DNA from: Carya illinoinensis
Taxonomy: Eukaryota; Streptophyta; Magnoliopsida; Fagales; Juglandaceae
Direction of reading: 5' to 3'
NCBI RefSeq assembly: GCF_018687715.1
Contig: NC_056762.1
Location: 25,844,864 to 25,908,863 of the forward strand
DNA: 64,000 nucleotides
A program made the position numbers and the translations under genes. Below the pieces are notes generated by a model that was not told the origin of the DNA, made no database searches, and worked only from the letters and a program-made list of their open reading frames with translations. This document shows, one piece after another, positions 10,185 through 20,451 of this stretch (its first letter is position 1; every line of letters starts with the position of its first letter).

Positions 10185-11535
10185 TGATTACGCCCAAAGA
10201 ATAACATAATAGTTGTAGCACAAATTTAAGGTGTCGATTCTACATGAAGACAAATTAAAAAAATAGCAGAATAAATAAATAAACTAAAAAAAATATTAAA
10301 TGATTAATGGAGAAAAAAATTAATTTTAAATGTAAATTAAAGTAAAGCAAAGTTATTAACGGAAGAAGTACTCAAATTTAACGAACAGTAGAGCGTCGGG
10401 AATACCTTGTACAAATCCGGTATTTTAATTATTTTTAATTTATTGAATAACTCAATTGGAAACCCAACTCCCGATATTCTCAATCGGAATGTATAGATTT
10501 ATAAACTAAAATTAAACCAAATGTAGCCATTTGAAAAATCATTCACAATTTTTAAAATATGTAAATTATTATCACTATTGAAAAAATCCAACGACGACAA
10601 TATACTCAAAGAGCGATATTGTAGCAAAGAACTAAATCAATATAGATAAATAATTAATTCAAATATAATCAATGAACTAATACATTTAATAGAAAAAACA
10701 TGACTAAATTTATAGACATAATAAATTCTATGATTATTCGGAAAAGAAAATATCAATGATGAATTGAGAATGATAAAAAAAAGAGTTTTAGTAATTGAAA
10801 ATCAAATAAATAAATTAAAAATACCATCTAATGTGCAAGTTTATCCCTAAGTATACTTGAGAATTTAGTTATCCATAAATATAATAGACAACTAAAATTT
10901 CTAGAGAAAAATAAAGCAAACAGCGGCCATGAAAGTGATTTTTTTCTCTATTCAAATCTAACTCTTGTGTCTCTCCTACTCTCCTATTTCATGCTAATGA
11001 TATGCTTATATAGGGTAAGAAAAAACCCTAATGTCTTCATAATTTCCACATAACAAAATTACCTAAAGTTTAGGACTAATCTTAACAGTCACGTACAAAT
11101 TTCAAGATTTTAAATTTGGAAATACTTATTAGAGCCAAATTTATAGCCCTTGAAGACAGTTTTCTAACACATCAAGAATTATATCAATCTGATATGTGAG
11201 AAGAAAGTTATGATCAAAATACTAAAGTATGTCTAGGCTGTCTCCTAGCAAATTTCGGACTTGGACTTCTTGTAGTTTCCTTTTATAATTTTGTTCTTTT
11301 TTTTCTTGATCCAAATTGCTCTCAAACCCCATGAAAGTTTTCCTTTGAATTTGACTAGGCTTTGACTTGCTCGTTTATAAACTCTGAAAGTAAACATAAA
11401 AATCGGCTTAGGAGTATCCTAAAGTAAATAGAAACTTAATTCAAGAATACACATTAATTTCTATTATTTATATTCACATTTTAGCATTTTAATCTAATAA
11501 TAAGTTATTTAGAGTGCACTTTTGTGCACTTATCA
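10185..11535 (-). mobile_element. LTR of the minus-strand Athila-type element
   Basis: On the minus strand it begins TGATAAGTGCAC (right edge, 11535) and ends GCGTAATCA (left edge, 10185), about 1.35 kb and AT-rich. The PBS adjoins its 3' end as expected for a 5' LTR. A polypurine tract adjoins its 5' end as expected for a 3' LTR (see 11536-11572). No second copy is present in the window, so the edges rest on the PBS and PPT. No gene is seen inside it. Confidence 0.7.
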
Positions 11536-11572
11536 CACCCCCAACTTACTCATTGGTAGTCCCTAGCTGCTA
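11536..11572 (-). other. Polypurine tract and short internal end upstream of the LTR
   Basis: The minus strand reads gggactaccaatgagtaag followed by ttgggggtg immediately before the LTR start. The Athila element at 34185-34210 has the equivalent ggattagcaaaaagctag followed by ttgggggtg in the same place. This is therefore the extreme 3' end of an Athila internal region, left of which (higher coordinates) a Tat-like gag begins. Confidence 0.65.
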
Positions 11573-12163
11573 TGCGACTTCACTTCCTGCCTCCTTAGCC
11601 CTAAGAGAGCCTGAAACTTATCTTCAGCATTCATAAAATCGTCTGCTTGATCCATGAACTCCCTTAAGCTGGATGGAGTTCTCCTGGCTAACTTCACCAT
11701 GAATGGGCTTGGGGCTAGATGCCCCCTAAGAGGGCGGCCAAGGTGATCTTCTCATCTTGCTCATCCATAGTGAGCCTTCTTTGTTGAAGCGCGTTAGATA
11801 GGCTTTCAAGCTTTCTCCCTCTTTTTGTTTTATGGTTAGCAGATAGGCAGCTGGTCTACGACAACTTCTACTTATCATAAACTGTGTAAGAAACTACTTT
11901 ACTAGCTCTTCAAAACTTTCAATGGATCCGAGACGTAGAGTTCCAAACCAGCCTTGTGCTATCCCTTTCAATGTCAATGGGAAGGCATGACAAGCCACTT
12001 CCCCGAGAAAGCTGTGAAGGGTCATATGCGCCTTGAAATTTTCAAGGTGTTCAATAGGGTCTTTGGATCCGTCATACAAGTTGATCTGTGGCACTTTGAA
12101 TTTGGACAGTAGGGGTACCGCCATGACTTCCTCACTGTAAGGAAGATTTTTAATAGTATGCAA
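11571..12163 (-). pseudogene. Tat-like gag fragment
   Basis: The open part (12163-11894) reads LPSKFKVP-like LLSKFKVPQINLYDGSKDP, then HLENFKAHMTLH, ACHAFPLTLKGIAQGWFGTL and IESFEELVK. This is the core of the Tat-lineage gag capsid. It continues across stops and shifts to about 11571 with RPAAYLLTIKQKEGESLKAYL and a remnant of the alanine/arginine-rich 'ARRTPSSLREFMDQADDF' type segment. It is a different lineage from the Athila gag next to it. It is joined at its 3' side to the Athila internal end, so one of the two was inserted into, or recombined with, the other. Confidence 0.75.
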
Positions 12164-12881
12164 CTGTCAATCAGACTGTACAGTTTGTCGTGCAACATTT
12201 TCTTCCCTATCTCTTCAATGTTTACACCTTTTGCACTATGCGTATCTCCTTCAACCTGCCCATTTTGGACAAGAGAGGGTCCTTCTTTCTACCATTTTAG
12301 TTCTTCATTCTCTTTTTGCAATTACTCGACAAGGCCATCGCTTACTTCAATTTTTCCTTAGCTTCTGCCAACCTCATCTCTACGTCCACCATGCTTGCTT
12401 CTGGATCATGGTTTGCATGTGATCGTGTAATGGTTGGCATGTGAAAATTACGTTGAAGTTTGTAGGGATCCCACAGACAACACCATTGTTAAGGACATGT
12501 TTCACACCACCGACCACACATATGACCTTTAATGAACAAAGGGGCAACACTAGTTGCCCTGGGGACTCTTCGATGCCAAAGTCAGAATAATAATATGAGG
12601 GTAAGTGTATGTAGAAAATAAAGTAAATCAAGTCAAGAATTTGTTACCTCCTGTAGGCTATTTATAGAGGTTATTTCCTTGGAATGATAGAAGTCCAATT
12701 AGCCTTGTGAAACATTTTCCTTTTAGAAGTCAGAGTCTCTCTGACTATTAGGAACCTGAGTCTCTTTTCTCTTTGGAGTCTAAGGCAACCTATGATAATC
12801 TCTTCTTGAATTTATTTCTTAGCTAAATTATAGGATGTGGGCTTGATTACTAGAGGGTACAAATATCCCTTTCATTGCCCT
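12164..12881 (-). mobile_element. 5' leader, PBS remnant and probable LTR of the Tat-like element
   Basis: On the minus strand, 12490-12468 reads aacaatggtgttgtctgtgg followed by gat, a decayed form of the Tat-type PBS (ttggcgccgtctgtggga). Sequence between it and the gag is leader without a convincing frame. Sequence from about 12491 towards 12881 should be the 5' LTR, but no second copy is available to define its start, so its limit is uncertain. No other gene is seen. Confidence 0.45.
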
Positions 12882-13429
12882 TGTTACTTAGGCCCCATTT
12901 GGTTATAAGATCAAGCTAAGATCATGTAACCAAGGGACCAAGAACAACAGCAGCTACCAGGGGCTGAAGGCATGGAGGGGGCAAACTGGGGTTGAAGACT
13001 CAAAGAGACAAAGAGACAAAACTGAAAGAGTGAAGACCAAGTGTGTGTTGTGGGCTGGATTAGCAGCGGGCTTTAGTTCAGAACTGGGCTTTGGGGCCCA
13101 TTATCTTTTTATTGCTTTTAATTAGTTTTTTTTTATTCCAATTCAATGTAAGGGTTTCGGCCCAATAGTGTAGGGCTTACTAGCCCATGACATGTGGGAT
13201 CTTTCTTAGGGTTGCCAGTTATTTTTCTAGTGAACAGTATTGGTCACTTTAGTTGGTACTCCATTCTATTATGGAATGCAGCTATATTCCATTAGAAGGT
13301 GCTCTAAAGTTTTTTATGCAAAAAGTATTACAATTCAGTTATTGAAAATTCCTCTCTACATTCCATTTTTCTCCTAGAGGTATCTCCCCTCGAAGTGAGA
13401 TTTCCATTTCACCTTCCTTGCATGTTACA
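12882..13429 (+). mobile_element. 5' LTR of a plus-strand Reina-like Ty3/gypsy element
   Basis: The stretch begins TGTTACTTAGG and ends GCATGTTACA, directly before a recognisable primer-binding site at 13430-13445. Its short length (about 550 bp) fits the Reina lineage, which has LTRs of a few hundred bases. No second LTR copy lies in the window, so the left edge is inferred only from the TG...CA rule. Confidence 0.5.
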
Positions 13430-13445
13430 ATCGGTATCCAGAGCC
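13430..13445 (+). other. Primer-binding site, tRNA-Met type (degenerate)
   Basis: The sequence atcggtatccagagcc is a one-insertion variant of the common tggtatcagagcc site complementary to initiator tRNA-Met. It lies one base after the TGTTACA end of the presumed LTR. Confidence 0.65.
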
Positions 13446-13473
13446 ATCCTTCCTTGGCAACGCCTAGCAGCAA

Positions 13474-14425
13474 CATGGTAGAAGGAACACAGTTCAATTA
13501 GCTTCAAGACAGTCTATTGGGCCTCAAGAAGACCATAGAATCGTAGTTCAAAACATTGGAAGCAGAGGTGCTAGCCATTAAGAAGCAGTCTGATTCGGTG
13601 GTATAGCAACTAGCAGCTCTCACTCTGGAAATGAAGAAAAGAAACACAAATTAGCATCAAGAAGACTCAACATTTGGGAACAACAGTAGATTTGGAGAAG
13701 GAAAAGGAGAAGGTGAGGTTGTACCTAGATCTGTCATGTTAGACTTTCCTTCATTTACTGGTGACGATCCTGTGGCATGGCTTTACAAAGCCAATCGGTT
13801 TTTCTTGTTTTATAATACATTAATCCACCATAAGCTTAGACTGGCGTCCTTTCACATGGAAGAAAAAGCTATGGTTTGGTACCAGGATCTAGACGATTTA
13901 GTGGTCATTGTGGATTGGGAGTCTTTTGTGAAGGTCTTTTTGCTTAGATTTGGCCTAAACACTTATGATGATCCAATGGAAACATTGACCATATTAGGAC
14001 AAGTAGGTTTCGTGGAGGACTACAAAATGGAGTTTGAGTTAGTGTATGATTGACTCAAGCAACTGCCCCATAATCTGAAACTAAGCTGTTTTTTTAAGTG
14101 GCTTAAGGATGAAATTAGGCTACAAGTGAAAATGTTTTATCCCCTGACCTATTGACTGCTTTTAGCTTGGCAAAGCTTCAAGAATAAAATGTAAGAATTA
14201 GTAGGAGGGGTTTTAAGGGTCTAGTACACACGGTGACTGAGCCTTGGGGTAGTAAAGGAAACAAATCTAGGGACAAACTCATGAAGCTAAGGCCTTAGTG
14301 CCTGTATAGAAAATTAACCCTACGCAAATGAAAGAAAGAAGAGAGAGTGGTTTATGTTACTACTGTGATTACAAATGGAATGCAGGTTGTAAATGTAAAA
14401 ATCCCAAGTTATTTTTATAGAGGAA
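13474..14425 (+). pseudogene. Reina-like gag
   Basis: The first ATG lies at 13474 (MVEGTQF), but stops interrupt the N-terminal coiled part. The open stretch 13736-14053 reads LDFPSFTGDDPVAWLYKANRFF, FYNT, LASFHMEEKAMVWYQDL and RFG. This is the retrotransposon gag core of Reina/Galadriel-like chromoviruses. Downstream (about 14345-14415) the zinc knuckle reads CYYCDYKWNAGCKCKNPKLF, where the usual histidine (GHKC) has become cysteine. Multiple stops between 14054 and 14330 inactivate it. The protease follows on the same strand. Confidence 0.7.
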
Positions 14426-14905
14426 GTGGTTGAGGATGAAGCTAAAGTGTTGGTTGAATTGTCTCCATCCAAAAAAGGGAAGGAGATCCTGGATTTACCT
14501 AAAATACCTGAGAAACCTAAGATTTCTCTACATCCTCTAATGGGTTCCTCCAACCCTAGGACCATGAGAGTCGAAGGGAAAGTAGCTGGATTGTGGGTTG
14601 TTATCCTAATTGATTCAAGTAGTACCCACAATTTTGTGGATCCTACCATAGCTAAGAGGTCCAAATTCCTTGTTTGTATGAAAGAAAATGTAAAAGTTAG
14701 GGTGGCGAATGGGGATCAATTACTTAGTGAAGGAAAAGGGCAAGGAGTTAAAGTTAACATCCAGGGAGTCATATTTTCCATTGATCTATTTGTGTTAGAT
14801 TTAGCGGGTTGTGATGTGGTTCTTGGGATCCAACGGTTACAAACCTTGGGTAACATTGCATGAAATTTTGAAAAACTGATTATGTAGTTTACTTTTGAGG
14901 GCTAA
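14426..14905 (+). pseudogene. Reina-like aspartic protease
   Basis: A continuous frame runs from 14426 to 14860. It shows TMRVEGKVAGLWVVILIDSS followed by STHNF, where the family motif is LIDSGSTHNF, so the active-site glycine is now serine. It continues with VKVRVANGDQLLSEG, VNIQGVIFSIDLFVLDLAGCD and VVLGIQRLQTLGNI, the conserved VLGxQWL region. A TGA follows NIA, where WNFEKL would continue. The substituted active site and the stop indicate loss of function. Confidence 0.7.
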
Positions 14906-14995
14906 GAGGCCAGTTTGGCTGGATTGGCTTCAACTTAGTGGCTATAAGAGAGTTCTTGCCAAGAAAGGGAAAAGTTAGAGACACGGGGTCTATTA

Positions 14996-15974
14996 TTGCA
15001 GTTGTTAGGTGATGTGGAGTCAACGTGGGAGTCCAGATTGTCACCAGACTTAAAAAATATACTACAAAGTTTTTCAGATGTGTTTCAAGAGCCCAAGGGT
15101 CTTTCCCCTAGCAGGACCCACGATCATGCTATCAACCTACTACCTGGGGCTAAACTAGTGATTGTTCGATCCTATAGATATCATTTTTTATCAAAAGGAT
15201 GAAATTGAGAAGATTGTACAAGAGCTATTAAAAACAGGGGTAATTTAAGCAAGTCAAAGTCCATTTTCCTCCCCAGTAATTTTGGTCAAAAAGGTAGATG
15301 GTACATGGAGGCTTTGTGTTGACTACAGGGCTCTAAACCAAGTGACAATAAAAGATAAATTTCCTATTCCAGTTGTCAAAGAACTATTGGATGAATTGAG
15401 TGGCTCTACGGTGTTCTCTAAGATGGATCTCATATCCCAGCTATCACCAGATTTGAGTCAGACCTGCTGATGTGCATAAAACAGTCTTTCATACACACGA
15501 ATGCGCCACTATGAATTTCTGGTCATGCCATTTGGACTGACCAATGCACCATCAACTTTTTAGAAAATTATGAATGAGGTTTTTAAACCTTATTTAAGGA
15601 AGTTTGTGTTAGTTTTTTTCTATGACATTCTTAGTTTTTTTCTATGACATTCTGATCTATAGCAGCAATGAAGAAGATCATGTTAGGCACTTGTACTTAA
15701 CTCTAGAAATTCTCAGGAAAAATAAGCTATTTGCTAAAAATTCCAAATGTCAATTTGGCTATCATGAGATTGGCTTCTTGGGCCATTTAATCTCAGGAAA
15801 GGGGGTGAGAGTAGACCCCCAAGAAAATCAAGGCCATGGTGGATTCGTCTAGACCAAAGACATTGAAGGCACTAAGAGTATTCCTTGGTTTAACAAGCTA
15901 TTATAGGAGATTTATAAAGAATTATAGCAGTATAGTTGCTGCCATTACAACCTTGTTGAAGAAAAACAACTTTA
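14996..15974 (+). pseudogene. Reina-like reverse transcriptase, cut off in RNase H
   Basis: RT motifs appear in order across frames. DHAINLLPGAK and YRYHF come first, then [20 protein letters not shown] followed by [12 protein letters not shown] (15280-15370). Next are the truncated FSKMDL motif, HYEFLVMPFGLTNAP (15505-15550), and the catalytic F-Y-D-I-L region (15625-15660, normally VFFDDILIYS). GFLGHLIS and VFLGLTSYYRRFIKNY follow. The frame ends at LLKKNNFK, where RNase H should begin, because a foreign LTR starts at about 15975. A 22-bp tandem duplication at 15609-15652 disrupts the catalytic region. Confidence 0.75.
15609..15652. repeat. 22-bp perfect tandem duplication in RT
   Basis: The 22-bp unit ttagtttttttctatgacattc is present twice back to back (15609-15630 and 15631-15652). 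It falls on the catalytic box of the Reina-like RT and, being 22 bp, shifts the frame. Confidence 0.95.
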
Positions 15975-16459
15975 AGATGCAACACAAGGTTACCAACCCT
16001 CATTCATGACATATAAGATGTAATGTTCTTAATATGCATCTAGTATTATGCAATATTCACAGCGGATAGTTTTTTTTGAGCAATACTATGCACCAAACTT
16101 ATAACATCCTAAATAGTTAAAACATAATCCATGCATGCTTAACAAAATTATAGAAGATTGTAATTTCAAAACAACTATTGGGCTAGCTCACTGAGTAAGT
16201 TGTGTAACTCGACTAGCAATGTCAGAATACTATCCAAAAACCTGGCTATAGAGGTTGTAAGCTCTACGTCGTGTCTACGACGTTTAGTCAACCTCCTCCA
16301 ATCTGCCAGTGTCCACTCCTTACTCTGGTCCTGATACATCGCCTATCATTCAGGGGGAATGGTAGTTAGGAATACCACGGTGAGATTAAAAATCTCAGCA
16401 AGTTAACAGGAATAGTAAAGACATGAATGCACAATCAAAGTCGTAAGTAAGCATAGCAT

Positions 16460-17160
16460 AACTTGACATATAGCATGACATAATTGACATAACTTGACCT
16501 GAAACATAAACTGAACTTGAATTGACATGACATGAATGAGAATTTAAAATATAACATGAACTTGCAATATAGCATGAACGTGAATTTGAAATATAACATG
16601 AACTTAAAACATAGCATGAACGTGAACATACATAACATGAACTTGAATTTGAACATAACATGACTTAAACATGAACTTGAAACATAACATGAACATGAAC
16701 ATAGCATAATATGAACGTGAACTTGAAACATAATGTGAACGTGAATATAACAGAACATAAACGTAAACTTGAAACATAACGTGAACGTGAATATAGCGTA
16801 ACATGAGTATAAACTTGAACATAACATGAACGTGAACATAACATGATATAATCGTAAACTTAAAATATAACGTGAACGTGAACATAACATGACATGAATG
16901 TAAACTTGAAACATAACGTGAACGTGAACATAGCATAATATGAGCGTGAACTTGAACATAATATGAATGTGAACATAACATGAGATGAGCGTAAACTTGA
17001 AACATAACGTGAACATGAAAATAGCATAACGTGAACGTGAATATAACATAACATAAACGTGAATTTGAAAGATAATGTGAACGTGAACATAGCATAACAT
17101 GAACGTGAACTTGAATATAATATGAACGTGAACATAACATAACATGAAGATGAACTTGAA
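16460..17160. repeat. Tandem array in the LTR, GAACGTGAACAT-type units
   Basis: Degenerate units of very roughly 45-50 bp are built from shorter words (acttgaaacataac, gtgaacgtgaacat, atagcataacatgaa). Related arrays occur in the other C-family LTR copies at 61180-61320 (inverted), 37800-37990 (inverted) and 63540-63770, so the array belongs to the LTR. Repetitive open frames on the minus strand over this block are not genes. Confidence 0.8.
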
Positions 17161-17164
17161 ACTT

Positions 17165-17425
17165 ATTCTTGTCTCATGGGGTCACCATGATTAAGTAGTC
17201 TTATCTTATGGGATTACCATGATTGCGTACTCTTATTTTATGGGGGTTACCATGATTAAGTAATCTTATCTCATGGGATTACCATGATTGCATAATCTTA
17301 TCTTGTGGAGTTACCATGATTGAGTAGTTTTATCTCATGGGGTTACCATGATAGCGTATTCTTATCTCATGGAGTTACCATGATAGCATATTTTTATCTC
17401 ATGAGGTTACCATGATTAAACAATA
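17165..17425. repeat. 32-bp tandem repeat, about 8 units
   Basis: The unit is approximately ttatctcatggggttaccat followed by gattgagtagtc; successive units differ by a few bases. It lies next to the previous array inside the same antisense LTR. I do not see it at the equivalent position of the copy beginning at 62929, which instead carries units around tactccatagttgttgtgg. Confidence 0.85.
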
Positions 17426-18911
17426 ACCTTGAACGGAACAATAACTAAATTGTACGAGGACGTACATGAATGTAAGCTGAAAGACATGATGTACTTGACA
17501 GAAAATATTTCGTAACATGACCTTTCCATGGTTAAAAATACTTGTGACTGATCAAATGAACATAAAATGAGATGAATAAGATATCTACGGAAACTAAACT
17601 CAAAGATGAATAACTTTTATGAAGGAGTCATTGTGAGAAAATACTTACAAAGAGTAGAAACTCGCCACGTCAAAGACCTAGAAATCTCCCCTAGAGAGCT
17701 CTTTTGGGTGGGGCGAAGAAGTGATGAAATGAAGTAAAGTGTGTCTTGCACGACTTTATACCTTTGGAAGGAGACAGTATGCGGTTGAATAACCCTTGAT
17801 TGGAGGTGCTTATGTCACATAAAGTGAAGAATAGTGAGAGGCAAGAACTATCTGCTGCAACTGTGAGATATGGAGGGTGATGAGTTGGATTTCTCCTTCA
17901 CATCAAGGCACCATTGGAGAAGGAAACTTTTTCAAGAGTTTTGCCAAAGTGGCCCAATTCGTGGGCTTTGGTGGGCCTCAATCAAGTGTGTTTTAATTTG
18001 GGGTTTAAAGGGTATTTGGGATGCTATCAAGACCAAATCTAATTTTTTTGGCCCAATCAAATTTCCAAGGTTTAAAAGGTTGGATAATGATGTCATAATA
18101 AATATTTGATGAATTAATAGCATGTGTAAGTGATTTAATTAAGTGATTAAATACAACGCTAGAAATCAGATCTAAAGGGATTTGGAGGCCAACTTTAAGA
18201 TTTTGGTTTCAACCAAACATTTGGAGTTTGAATTGGATTTCAACCATTTAGGGTTTCACTGTGGTTGAAACCCTCTTTGGTCTAGCACAATTTGGTTGAT
18301 TAGATGAAAAAAAAATAGGATTTTACTTAGGTGGCATGATCTCACACTTTGATTCCTTCACAATCCATTTCATGGCTCCCCACTATGCCAAGTGTCCAAA
18401 CTATTCACAACATGTTTCTAAGATCTTGCCAAGTGTCCAAATAGAACTTCTCTAACCTAATTTGGACATTTCACACTGTACTAGGTATTACTATTGAGGT
18501 TACTATTCACTCCAAGAAAATCAAAAATAAACTTTGCACTGTAAAATCCTAAATATTCGTACCAATGTAGTATGTATTTCATTTATCGAAATTCCACCCT
18601 GGAGTGCCTTAAGAAAAGAAAAACGCATTTTTGAATAAGCGTATTGTCTGATAACTGAAAATGAGATTATGGTGCCATAAAATTCTAAATAACCAATTGA
18701 GTCTAATGGCGCAAACTATATCACATTTTGACCCTTATAATTATCTCAAATAATTAAAATCGCGCTTCTGGCACCATAGTTACTGATAACACTGACTATG
18801 CTAACAGACTAAATCCTACGTGATTGGTCAATTTGTGAAACTTATGGAGTTTCCACGAGATTCCTAAAGCCTATAGAAATTTCACAATTGAATTTCTAGT
18901 AGGCTGTTACA

Positions 18912-18982
18912 TATGTGACCTTGTGTTACATATCCTGATACTTTAGTCTCGGCCAAATCTCAAGAGAAGTCTGGGGGCGTCA
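18912..18982 (+). mobile_element. Sense 3' tail of the C-family LTR
   Basis: Its reverse complement, TGACGCCCCCAGACTTCTC and onward, aligns with the LTR end at 62929 (TGACACCCCAAG...), and CAAGGTCAC matches CAAGGTTAG. It is therefore the last 71 bp of a C-family LTR in the sense orientation. It ends GGGGCGTCA seven bases before a primer-binding site, as a 5' LTR should. The rest of this LTR is not in sense orientation next to it. Confidence 0.75.
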
Positions 18983-18989
18983 GAGACTG

Positions 18990-19001
18990 TGGTATCAGAG
19001 C
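18990..19001 (+). other. Primer-binding site of element C, tRNA-Met type
   Basis: Exact tggtatcagagc, the standard plant chromovirus PBS, seven bases after the LTR end at 18982. Confidence 0.85.
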
Positions 19002-19002
19002 A

Positions 19003-20451
19003 ATTATGTCTCTAGGTAAAGTCACATTTGTCCTAGGGAAATGATACCAAAAATTTAGGCTTGAATCTCTTAGTTTATAGGCTTAAATCTTTGTAGCTTA
19101 TAGGCTAGAATCGCACAAGCTTTTAGGCTTGGAATGGGATCAAGGCTATTTGGTATAAGGGTGGTAACTAATGCACATGAGCTTTATGCATTTCAGGAAG
19201 GAAAGAAGCTTATAGCACGTGGGAGATGTAATGAAAAATTGACCAAGAACCCAAGAATGGGAGGAAGGGAATCCTCTACTAGAAGGGGGGACAAGCCATA
19301 AGGGAGGTAATCTGCCAAATGATGGAAATCATACAACAGCAGATAGCCTAAGGGCAAACTAATAGGCAAGAGCCACCAAGGATGAAAAATTGAGGTTGTC
19401 CATTTGAGAGGTTTCTCATATATCGATATCCGAATCTTATGGGTATAGAAGGACGCGTAAGGGCCAATAAGTGGCTCATTTGACTGGGTTTGAGTGTTGA
19501 AAAGTATTGAAAAGAGTTGTGAATAGTAGTAAAAAGTAGGTAAAAAGTAATAATAAAATAATGAATAGTAATAAAAAGTATGTGAAAAGTAATAATAAAG
19601 TAATGAATAGTAGTGAGAAGTGTTGAGAGTACCTGAGGTACTCTCAGTACCCAAACATAGTCTAGAGAGGACTTTCAACATTAGTAGATGTACAAAAGAA
19701 CAAAAGGTCCAGTATGTTGGACACTTGCTTCAAGGAGAGGCCGGTATATGGTGGGACACCAAAAGATAGCTTTTGATATGAGAGTTTGGAAAGGCTTAGG
19801 TATTTGAGGAGGAATTCAATAAACAAGTCTTTCTTGAACCCACTAAGTATCAAAAGGATTAAGAATTCACCAATTTGATTCAAGGGAATCAAACCGCGGA
19901 ATAATATGCGGCTCTTTTCATGGTACTAGGAATATTTTCCCCACATCTAATAGTGATGGAGAAGATGTAGGCCCAAAATTTTCAAGAGGCATGCAACCAA
20001 GGATTTGCTTAAGGATTGAGAATTTTCAGAAGTTGTTTGATATAGCTTTGATAGTTGAAGCCAAGCAAAGGAGTTTAATCACTCAGATTAATGTGAAATG
20101 TAAAAGAACACTTCCTTACGCATCTAGAGGAGGCATAGAATAGAAGAGAGTCCCATCATCAACTGACAAAGGAAAATAAGTGATGATCAGGAATCCAGCA
20201 TCGGTGACACTGCCGATATGTTGTAGTTGTAGGCGAAGACAGTGGCAAATGTAGGATAGCCATAGGACCATGTTTTAAGTAGGGGCAATTGGGACATTTG
20301 ATTCAAGATTGTCCTTGTAATACACTCGGACGTAGAGCTACCCAAAGTCCCAACTATAAGACTCTAGTAAAAGCCTGAGTCTATATAGTGACTCTAGGAG
20401 TTGTGGACTTAAAAGCCCTAAGGCCGTTGAAGTAGGAGTAATCACTGGTAT
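19003..20451 (+). pseudogene. Element C leader and gag (heavily decayed)
   Basis: The leader runs to about 19190. The gag can be read in pieces across many stops. VQYVGHLLQGEAGIWWDTKR (19700-19770) is the WWD capsid motif of Tekay-like gag. Then EEEFNKQVF follows, then near 20268-20310 a zinc knuckle CFK-stop-GQLGHLIQDCP in which the second cysteine codon has become TAG, and finally VGVITGI (20430-20450), the gag-protease linker. At that point the coding sequence is broken by an LTR; the protease continues about 41 kb away at 61595. Few open frames exceed 60 codons, and those on the opposite strand are not genes. Confidence 0.7.

Larger units (their letters stand above)
15975..18911 (-). mobile_element. 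Antisense LTR of the Tekay-like C family
   Basis: Read on the minus strand this starts TGTAACAGCC at 18911 and runs to about 15975, lacking roughly the last 45 bp of the LTR. It matches, in inverted orientation, the LTR segments at 20452-21244, 22369-22621, 24672-25250, 36761-38410 and 61127-61594. It matches in the same orientation the copy that starts at 62929. It contains two internal tandem arrays (16460-17160 and 17165-17425). The Reina-like RT ends at its left edge; at its right edge 71 bp of the same LTR family follow in the opposite orientation. No genes are seen in it; long frames over the arrays are artefacts. Confidence 0.8.

Noticed and set aside
16395..17145. Long minus-strand frames, up to 236 codons, of repeated Cys/Tyr/Val/His-rich sequence
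   Set aside because: They lie wholly in the LTR tandem array and recur in several frames at once, so they are repeat artefacts.
17165..17425. Regular 32-bp repeats that might suggest a CRISPR array
   Set aside because: Units are directly adjacent without unique spacers, degenerate, and sit in a plant LTR.
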